A stretch of DNA of 64,000 bases from Cronobacter sakazakii (GTDB lineage: Bacteria; Pseudomonadota; Gammaproteobacteria; Enterobacterales; Enterobacteriaceae), in assembly GCF_000982825.1 (NCBI RefSeq), contig NZ_CP011047.1, positions 3,410,001 to 3,474,000 of the forward strand, written 5' to 3'. Below the pieces are notes generated by a model, which saw only the letters and a list, made by a program, of their open reading frames with translations, searched no databases and was not told the DNA's origin. The translations under genes were made by a program, and so were the position numbers. Shown here in pieces: positions 17,289 through 24,783 of this stretch (positions within the stretch are counted from its first letter, which is position 1; every line of letters begins with the position of its first letter).

Positions 17289-20200
17289 TTATTCAACTCC
17301 TTGTTCTGGCTCATCATCCGTGGGCACTATTTCTTGCTGGCTGAAAATGGTTTCAGGCAGCGTAAATCCTTGCAGCCTCAGTAACGCAAGCGGGCCGTCG
17401 CTAAGCTCAGTACGCATAATAAATTTAAGCGGGCTGCCGTCTGGCGCGACCCACACGAGCTGTATCCGGCTGCTGTCGACTGGCGTTATTTGCGCTTTGC
17501 CTAACAGACGAATGAACCCCCATTTACCGGCGTTATTACTGTAAAGCTGCATACCGCTGGTGACGGTACGCCAGCTGAGATCGACGCCCGGATACCATGT
17601 CTCTCCAGGCCAGCTAAAGCTTCGCCAGCTTTCCATTTGGTTGAAGTAATCGAGCTTTTGCCCATCCAGGGTCAACTGCATTCGGGCAACATCGCGAGAC
17701 GGACGGGCCATCAGCTCAAAGCGTACCCCGGCATCACCCTGCGCGAAGACCGTATCTGCGATAGTCGCCAGTTGATTAATCGCCGCCAGAAACGCCGGAT
17801 TCACCGTCATTCCCTGGCTGGCTGAAGGGTCAACTACCCAGCGGTTGCCTTCCTGATGCAAAATTCCGCCGAGATTATTTTTCAGAAACGTGGCGATACG
17901 CCCGGAGTCAGCGCGTAAAAACTGCGCCAGTATGGGCAGTGAGGCATCGCTGCCGGTGGCTTTAAAGGGATAACGTCCAGCAAATGCGGTGTTCCATTGT
18001 TCAACAATGGTGGTCTTCCAGCGCTCGTTCAGCCCACTGGCCGCCGGGGCAAGAACCTGCCGCCAGGCCAGATCCAATGGCTGAACAAACAATGCCTGGC
18101 CGAAACCGCTCCACTCCTGCCCGAGGCTCGCTGCCACCAGGCTGCCGTAATCTCGGGTATCCGTCAGATCGATGGCCTTACCTTCGAAAACCGTCTGCGC
18201 CAGCATTTGCGCCATCGCCTGCGGGTCCGGAGCGCTTGTTATCTGCTGAAGCTTGAGGCGCACCTGCGTCACGCGCGAAAGCCAGGACTGGAAGCTGAGA
18301 TTACCGCTCGCGCCTGCCCCATCCTTACCTTCCATCAGCCCGGTTAACGGGCCGAAGACGTTATCCAGCGGTCCTTCCGGCCCCTGCGCCTGTTTAAGAA
18401 TGGCTTTGGTGTTTTTCTTTTTACCTATCAGATTTTTTGCGGATTCCACCAGAGAATCCGCCAGCGCCTCACGCTGCTGACCGGTTTTTCCCTGATAGTT
18501 TAAGGTGTTCATTAGCGCTACCAGCGGAGACTGGCGCACATCGGCCAGCAGGTTCAGCTGGGCAATTGAATCTGATAGTGAGTCAGCTTCAATCCACTGG
18601 ATGCTGTTGACCATATTGAGCCAGGCATTACCGAAATCAGTGAAGTAACGCGCGGTCAACCGGGCTTTCAGGGCTTCAGGAGAAAGGTCAGCGTCCGGCT
18701 GATGATGTTTATCCGCCAACACCCAGTCAATGGCGTCGTTACGGGATTTCACCACTTCATCAATTGCGCCCTGAACCTGTTCTTCCCACGCCTGGCGAGT
18801 AAACATGCCTGGCACCACTTCGTCTGTGGTAAAAAGTGTGGAGGCATCGGTGTCACCCGTCATATCCGCAAGCTGTAGATCCGGCCAGTTACTGGCCACG
18901 CGTTTCAGCATTTCCTGATATAAACCCGTTTCGGCGTTACGCTGGCCAATTTGTTTCAGCAGGATTTGGCGAACGGTGTTGATGAGCTCAGCGTCAGGTT
19001 TGACTTTCCATTCCGGGTGGGTCGGAAGGTTTTGTGCATAGAATGCCAGTAACTTCGGCGAGAGATCCTGCCAGAGGCCATCTGGCACGCCCTGACGCGT
19101 CGGCCAGAGGCTCGACAGCGTTCTGGAAAGCCATACTGCCTCCGCTTTCTCCGGTTGCGCGAGCATCAGATACGCTTTTAGCAAATCATATGCCCTCTGC
19201 GTTCCTTCAACCCTTGCCTTGCTGAGCGGCGGCAGACGAATGAACGCATCAAGCTGCTGGTGGAGTTGCGCGGCCGCGGCATCACGCATCAGGAAGGTAT
19301 TATTCTGAGCATAGCGGGGCCACAGCGACGATAACATGTCACGGTCCTGATTCAGCCCAAAACGAGTATACCAGGGCGCACCGGTAGCCTCGCGGTGCTG
19401 CAGGCGCGCCATTGTCTGCTGCAGAGCGAGCTGATTTTTCAGGCGGTCTGCCAATGGCAGTTTGCTGTCAGCCGCCTGGCGGGTCGTCTCCTGCGCCAGA
19501 TAAATATCAGTACGGTTGACCCCGAGCGAGAGCAGAGTGCCGGTGCTCCAGAATACGGCGAAAACTAACAGAAACCGTTGTAGTACCTTGATTCCATCAA
19601 AGCCGATTTTTTTGCGCGCACCTCAGCGCAGTCGTCAACGACAGCCTGCCAGGTTGAGGTATTCAGCCGTGTGCGAGGAATCAGGGCGTGGTCTGCACCT
19701 GCCAGTGCAGGGCTGAACATCATGCCGCGTAACCGGTACGCCGAAGGCCCGTTCATTAAGCCCTGAAGCAACGCGTGGATCTGCGATTTCAGCTCGCCCT
19801 GTAACCGTGACGCCAGATACAAGAGACCATCATGGCGCGGGTTTTTAAGCATTTGCGCAATACCTGCCCGACGTAGACGGGGCGTCAGCGCATTCAGTGT
19901 TTTCATCGCGTCTTCTGGCGCGGCATCCGGGCCAAACAGGATCCCCGAGGCGAACTCCTCAGGTGTTTCCTGTAACCAGCGCGCGTCATCCGTTAGCCAT
20001 AACCAGACTGGTACCTGCCAGCCCAGCATCTGTGCCGCCTTTTGACGACAGCGGGCAAACGCATCACATTCGATGTCGGTCGGAAGTTTTTGGCTGTTCA
20101 GCACCTGAACGATGCCATCCAGCGGGCGACGTGAGCGCAGACGTTTCAGTGCGTTCAAAAATGCTTCATCCTGCGGCGACTGCCCGTCGCCACCATAGAT

Positions 20201-20686
20201 AAGCACATTGCCATCGCCCTCTTGCCACAGTTCACGGCAAAGGCCCGGTGCCGCCTTTTCCACTTCATTTTCCTCGCCAATAACGAGCAAGAGGCAAACC
20301 TTACGCTGCCAGAACCGGCCATAGCGCAGCCGAAGATGTTCTGTAACAGGCGTTTCGCTGAATACGGCCTGTGTGTTGTCATCAGGGCCGGGTAAAATTT
20401 CCGGCTCGTGCTGTGCTTTCAGCGACTTATTTTTGCCCCACTCGAAATAGAGGCCCGATTTGCCGGAATAATCAAAGGCCTTATCAATAAGCCAGCCGAT
20501 AAGAAGTAACGTGGCGGCGAGCATTGAACAAACGGTGAGGATCCGCGGTCCATCAAAAGGGCCAATTCCCATATTCGTTGCCACCCATTGCGGGCAGGCA
20601 TACAGCAAAAATACGACTATCGCTTCAAGACAAAGCAACGCTGCCACCGTCGATCCAATCAGCGATCTCTTCTTTACCTTAAACAT
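17289..20686 (-). CDS. tssM: TssM (IcmF) inner-membrane protein, split by a -1 frame change at a slippery A7
   Basis: TssM links TssL in the inner membrane to TssJ at the outer membrane. Frame 1 (20686 to 19565, 373 residues) holds two membrane helices (about residues 10-32 and 48-66) and the cytoplasmic IcmF domain. A stop follows. The rest, including the third helix (LQRFLLVFAVFWSTGTLLSL) and the periplasmic domain, is in the -1 frame and runs to 17289. The frames join exactly at A_AAA_AAA (19613-19607): a -1 slip gives AKKIGFDGIKVLQRFL and a full protein of about 1132 residues, normal for the family. It is therefore a programmed frameshift, a real mutation or a homopolymer error. The Walker A site is absent; VIGEENEVEKAAP stands where GxxGxGK(S/T) occurs in other TssM proteins. 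Confidence 0.88.
19607..19613 (-). other. slippery heptamer A_AAA_AAA in tssM
   Basis: Seven A residues on the coding strand, phased exactly as X_XXY_YYZ for -1 frameshifting at codons 359-360. A Shine-Dalgarno-like GAGG lies 7 nt upstream (19624-19621). No strong downstream hairpin is obvious. Confidence 0.6.
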
Positions 20687-21887
20687 TCCCTGGCGTTTCC
20701 TTTAATCCATGTTGACGGGAAAGAACCACAACCCAAATTTCATCTTTATTGGCCACAGGCTGCGCCGCGATAACCTGAACGCCACGCACATCAAACGCTG
20801 CTTGCGCGATCGTAATCGCAAGCCAAACGGACGCTATACCGGCGTAACCCAGCACCGGATCCAGACTCTGATTATCGACAGTCAGGCTGAACGTAACGCC
20901 ATTCTGCTCACAGGCAGTGTTCCATTCAGAGCCTGAAACTAATGAAGGCCCGGTAACCCAGGCGGCGCGGAGTTGTTGCGCAGAAAGCTGTGACCATTGC
21001 AACGCTCTGGCGAGCGTTGCGCTAAGCGCTGCGGCGTGGCCCTTTTCGGGGCGATGAAGCCTGATGGCATTCGGGAATTCGGCGGCCCGGCGATTACAGA
21101 GAATCACGGCAGTAAGTGCGTCTGCCCCTCCTTCCTGAGGCACAGACGGCAACGACAGCGTAACGGCAACCAGTAACGAAGGCGTATCCCAGTGCCTGTC
21201 GAGCCAGCTATCGAACGCCGCCATACCAGAACCCGACAGCATGCGAAAACTCAGGCCCGTTATCGCACTTAGGCTTTGTTTTATAGATTCTGTGGCCTGT
21301 AAAGCCTTTTCGGCATCACACTCAATCGATAACCAGCAAGGGATCCCTCGTGGTAATTTCTCTGCGACACGGGTGATGCAGTCTGAGATTCTGGAACTGG
21401 CGCTATCCAGCGCCCCGGCAATGTTCTCCTCAAAACCGGAAAGCTCAGCGTAACGAATCATCCCGCCACCGCCACGTACCATTTTAAGCTCTGGAACGGG
21501 TGTGGCTTGGTCTATGACATCAAGCAAACGGGTGGCTTGCCTTCCCGCCGGGGTTTGTATTGTACTCCCGAGAATCCAGGCACACCGCTGCCCACGACGT
21601 ATTTCGTTAGCCAGCAGAATGTCACGCTCGGCGTTTCTGGACTCCGTTGCCCGCTGTTCAGCTTTATAACCGACTCGACGCAGGCTAAAGATAAACCCCC
21701 AGATACAGAAAGGCAGACCCAACGCGGTAAACCAGAATACAAAACCGCTGCGCGCTGTCGGCCAGTTCCAGAACGTCACCCCCGCGCACGTCATAATAAA
21801 AAGGACCAGCACCAGTAACCATCGCCTCACTCGCGGACGTTTCACTGCAGGCGCTTTCTCAGGTACAGCATCCAGCCAGACCGGCAT
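20679..21887 (-). CDS. T6SS-associated inner-membrane protein of unknown function
   Basis: 402 residues with two N-terminal membrane helices (WLLVLVLFIMTCAGVTFWNW and FVFWFTALGLPFCIWGFIFS) followed by a soluble domain and a weakly hydrophobic segment near residue 355 (IASVWLAITIAQAAF). It lies between the PAAR gene (2-nt gap) and tssM (8-nt overlap), so it is part of the machine's operon. I do not recognise a named Tss family. A gene of this kind often accompanies tssM in enterobacterial T6SS clusters, but its role is not known to me. Confidence 0.8.
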   Translation of the reverse strand: MPVWLDAVPEKAPAVKRPRVRRWLLVLVLFIMTCAGVTFWNWPTARSGFVFWFTALGLPFCIWGFIFSLRRVGYKAEQRATESRNAERDILLANEIRRGQRCAWILGSTIQTPAGRQATRLLDVIDQATPVPELKMVRGGGGMIRYAELSGFEENIAGALDSASSRISDCITRVAEKLPRGIPCWLSIECDAEKALQATESIKQSLSAITGLSFRMLSGSGMAAFDSWLDRHWDTPSLLVAVTLSLPSVPQEGGADALTAVILCNRRAAEFPNAIRLHRPEKGHAAALSATLARALQWSQLSAQQLRAAWVTGPSLVSGSEWNTACEQNGVTFSLTVDNQSLDPVLGYAGIASVWLAITIAQAAFDVRGVQVIAAQPVANKDEIWVVVLSRQHGLKETPGNV

Positions 21888-21889
21888 AA

Positions 21890-22153
21890 TCAGGCAACCT
21901 TCGCAGGAATAAATGAGCTAATCAGACTGCATCCGCAGGCACATTTATGGCCGTGAAAAGCAACCGGAATACCGTTATCCAGATAATCAGGATTGCCTTC
22001 AATAATTATGGTTACTCCGTGACCAGGAATTGGGCAGGAGACTTTATCGCCTTTTCTGGCAACGCCAATTCCTCCGAATATCATGGTTGAAGAACACGTC
22101 ATAACCGATCCACCGTGGGTGGTTTTATCACCTTTACGAATGATGGGTAGCAT
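21890..22153 (-). CDS. PAAR-domain spike-tip protein
   Basis: 87 residues forming the metal-binding cone that caps VgrG. The start MLPIIRKGDKTTHGGSVMT (22153) fits the family N-terminus; the frame extends 31 codons upstream but without PAAR character. Internal repeats (RKGDKTTHGG, ARKGDKVSCPIPGHG) and a C-terminal Cys/His cluster (HGHKCACGCSL) match PAAR proteins, with His and Cys as zinc ligands. No toxin domain is fused. The 230 bp upstream (22154-22384) are A+T-rich and show no gene. Confidence 0.9.
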   Translation of the reverse strand: MLPIIRKGDKTTHGGSVMTCSSTMIFGGIGVARKGDKVSCPIPGHGVTIIIEGNPDYLDNGIPVAFHGHKCACGCSLISSFIPAKVA

Positions 22154-22384
22154 TGCGTTAATGACCTCAGTTGGAGTGCACAAGTTTTGCGAGGGAGAAA
22201 ACTTATGATATTGGTTTATTTTTTCATTCCTGTAAGAGGTAAGCACCTTTAATTCGGAAATTATTTACAAAAAGTACTGCGGCGAATATGGATAATTGCA
22301 AACCTATTTCTATTAATAATTAACTGGAGCGAGCATATCTTTTAAATAATTAAGATAAAACTGCTGCTCGATAACTCTTTATGC

Positions 22385-23023
22385 TTAAGCTTTCTCATTC
22401 ACTATATGCCCCCAGGCGTAATTTATGGCGAGCTTGATGTGTTCCTGCCGCCGCTGGTCTTCCATCCGTAATTTGCTATTCGCGGGCGTGCGCAGCACGC
22501 TGCGGGTGTGGTTGGTACGCGTCACGTGATCCGGGTGTACCAAGTTATGCTGCACGTGGGCGATGTACGGACGGTCCGGGTCGCCACTGTCGAACGCCAC
22601 CGACACTTCCGTGCCGTCCAGCAGCGGCGCGTGCCAGCCGTAATTATCCCCCGCGTAGGGTTTTGCCAGCCGCAGCCACAGGTACGCATAGCCCTGCTCG
22701 CGCCCGGCGCGGTCAACATCCAGCTTCACCCGGTAGCGCCCGGTCTCATCCAGCCAGGCGTAGATATCCCCCTTCTGTGTGCTCTCGACACGGGCGGGCA
22801 GCGTGCCCGAAATCACCGGCCGCCTGCGCAGCAGCGGGCGAAAACAGACCGTTTCTCTGTAGGGAATGCCCTCAAAATCCAGCAGAAAACTGGCCTGGCG
22901 CGAACCGCGGCTGCGGACACGGGTAATGACGGTGCCTGCGGTCAGCGTCTGCGGCACGCTGCCGTCCACCTCGAGCACCTGACCGGGTAACAGATGCGGA
23001 CTGGTACTGCGCCCGGTCATCAA
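22385..23023 (-). pseudogene. vgrG internal fragment, duplicate of vgrG2 codons about 315-520
   Basis: The frame encodes the VgrG OB-fold region (GRYRVKLDVDRAGREQGYAY, LAKPYAGDNYGWHAPLLDGT, VAFDSGDPDRPYIAH) without the N-terminal gp27 part or the C-terminal needle. It ends abruptly in INYAWGHIVNEKA. DNA identity to 27694-28290 of vgrG2 is roughly 95 percent by eye. Changes such as HVQHNLVHPDHVTRTNHTR against HAQHDSAHPDHVTRDNHTR show it is drifting. It cannot form a spike, but it could be a donor for recombination with vgrG2. Confidence 0.85.
22427..23022. repeat. 596-bp direct repeat, copy A (vgrG segment)
   Basis: Nearly identical to 27694-28290 in the same orientation. Homology stops sharply at CATCA on one side and GGCGAG on the other. 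The 5.3 kb between the copies could be lost by recombination. Confidence 0.85.
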
Positions 23024-23125
23024 TGTTCAGCGGCAGTGCATCTGAATGCCATTGATGACAAGATTAATACACTTGCTATTTTTACGTAAAAACCTCTCAT
23101 TACGAACCTATACAACATACTATTA

Positions 23126-23491
23126 TTACTCACCTTTGTTTTCTTCTGATGGGCCAATACCTGTACCTGTTTCCACTAAACGGTCGCTTCTCACCCAACC
23201 TTCAACATCTTTCCCATCTTTAGTAAAATACATAATATATGTGTAATCACCGAAATCAGCGTAAGCACTTATTAAGTCACCAGGAACGATGAACGTATTT
23301 TTTATGCAGTACCTTTCACTCGGTGCGCTATAAAAATAAACACGCCCTTTCCCCGACGCTTTATATCCTGACTCGGAACTTTGAATTATCGCTCTTTCAT
23401 CATCCGCCTTTTTAGACAATTTTGAACAAAAGTCATTAGCCTGGCAGGTGAATGAAAACAAAGCAATTAGAAGTAAAAATAAAATTTTCAT
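23126..23491 (-). CDS. secreted SH3-like small protein, probable periplasmic T6SS immunity protein
   Basis: 121 residues. MKILFLLLIALFSFTCQA is a signal peptide, followed by a mature domain with GKGRVYFYSAPSERYCIKN, a bacterial SH3-like repeat pattern ending GWVRSDRLVETG. The ATG overlaps the stop of the GH73 toxin remnant (TAATG), the tight order of a toxin-immunity pair. Periplasmic location suits protection from a cell-wall hydrolase. A diverged and broken paralogue lies at 24053-24660. The immunity role is inferred from context. Confidence 0.7.
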   Translation of the reverse strand: MKILFLLLIALFSFTCQANDFCSKLSKKADDERAIIQSSESGYKASGKGRVYFYSAPSERYCIKNTFIVPGDLISAYADFGDYTYIMYFTKDGKDVEGWVRSDRLVETGTGIGPSEENKGE

Positions 23492-23857
23492 TATATAAGC
23501 CCTTGCCTTCTCATGACAGAAATTAATGAATTCGCAAAATTTGGATCAGTTGCATATCCGGCTCTTTGCAAACCTCTGGCCCATTCTATGGGGTCGTTAC
23601 TGTTAAATAAAAAATGGTATCTTGGATTTTTTTGGAAAAATTCCGCTCGTCCATTAATACTCGTCTCATAAGAGTCGTACGCTTGAAATTTATCAACAAT
23701 CCTAACTCTTACTCCATTTTCAACTTCATGGGTATAATCTTCAACATAATCAGGATTTCCATGTGCTTTTATTCCAAAATATATTGTGGCTGTATTTTTT
23801 TGAAATTATGTCAGTGGTACAGACTTTCCATATCCCGCTTCTAATATAGCCTGCGCA
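23491..23857 (-). pseudogene. remnant of a GH73 (glucosaminidase-type) peptidoglycan hydrolase toxin
   Basis: In minus-strand frames this encodes AQAILEAGYGKSVPLT, then IISKKYSHNIF, then GIKAHGNPDYVEDYTHEVEN with RVRIVDKFQAYDSYETSING and AGYATDPNFANSLISVM. These are consecutive conserved blocks of the FlgJ/GH73 N-acetylglucosaminidase domain. The three blocks sit in different frames with a TAA between them, and everything upstream of AQAILEAGYG (including the GH73 catalytic Glu region) is cut off at a junction with a vgrG scrap. The final block ends in TAA overlapping the immunity ATG. Not functional. Confidence 0.75.
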
Positions 23858-23900
23858 GTCGTAATACGCGCCGGTCTCCGGGCTGTCGGGGTCACCTTCT
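23858..23900 (-). pseudogene. short vgrG scrap at the toxin remnant junction
   Basis: Encodes GDPDSPETGAYY, matching GDPNSPETGAYY of vgrG2, and runs directly into the GH73 remnant. In vgrG2 this segment lies about 15 codons before the start of the fragment at 22385-23023, so the toxin/immunity remnant sits in the middle of an old vgrG. The next 150 bp (23901-24052) show nothing. Confidence 0.65.
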
Positions 23901-24052
23901 GATACCACTGAATTTTATTGTTTCAGAATTAAACAGTATCGAATCGCCGAGGGTGGGTTCATAACTCATGAAGGATTTTAAGCAAAAATTAACCTTTTAT
24001 CTGTGTGTTTCCTGGAAATATATCTAAGACATACCTTTGCAATAACCGTTTT

Positions 24053-24660
24053 TTACCAATTATTTTTAAAATCTATTTGTCTCAGTGATGCCAATTCAAC
24101 CCAACCAGTGACTTTATCACCTGACTTTGTTTGATAAATAACTTTGGTATAAGTGCCCTGCGTTTCTAACCGCTGCACATAATCCCCATTCACAATGAAT
24201 GCCTTTGTTTTTTTCATTCCAGAGTTAGATTTATCAAAAAATACACACGCTTTTTGCTACGAACCTGATAAACAACCTCACCTGAAAGACAGTATGTTTG
24301 AGCTTTATTATATTCATTATCGTAGGACAGCTTTATTGGCTTTTTGGGATCGAGAGTTATATCAAACAATTCTGCTTTGCTTTTTTTAAACAAAACCCAC
24401 CCTATCGTTCCCGTGCCATTAGTATCAATAACCAGCTTTGCTCTAATAATAGAATCGTCATCATCATCAATCATCAATCATCAATCATCAATCATCAAAT
24501 TTACTTCTTTGGGTTTAACATTCCATTCATTAAAAGGATAACTACTACTCCTCACTAATTCAGTAAAATATGAGTAACATTGCTCTGGGGTTGCAGCAAA
24601 TGACATAGGTAACGGCAACACATAAAATAACAGAATCATTATTCTTTTATGAGCTTTCAT
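24053..24660 (-). pseudogene. broken SH3-like periplasmic immunity gene with heptamer repeat expansion
   Basis: An ATG at 24660 overlapping the putative effector stop (ATGA) opens MKAHKRIMILLFYVLPLPMS, a signal peptide, then runs through a 5-copy 7-bp repeat where TGA TGA stops arise. The same frame resumes after the repeat (IDDDDDSIIRAKLVIDTN) and is again broken at a T6 run (24241-24236); one more T restores RVYFFDKSNSGMKKTKAFI and GDKVTGWVELASLRQIDF, ending at 24053. The restored domain parallels the intact protein at 23126-23491. It was probably the immunity partner of the M23-like effector. Confidence 0.75.
24463..24497. repeat. five tandem copies of the heptamer ATCATCA
   Basis: 35 bp of perfect 7-bp repeats (TGATGAT on the coding strand) inside the immunity-like gene. 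Three units equal seven codons, which introduces L-M-I-D-D-stop-stop. With two copies the frame would be open; with five it is in frame but stopped. Confidence 0.95.
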
Positions 24661-24783
24661 TTGCTCTCCCCTTTGATTTCATCAACAAAAGTATGCCTCA
24701 TTTTCGAAATAGCAGATCTATAATGCTCTTGTACTGTGGGGTTTCGTGAGTGCCAATTCGCCCAATTACCCCCCAATTTCTTT

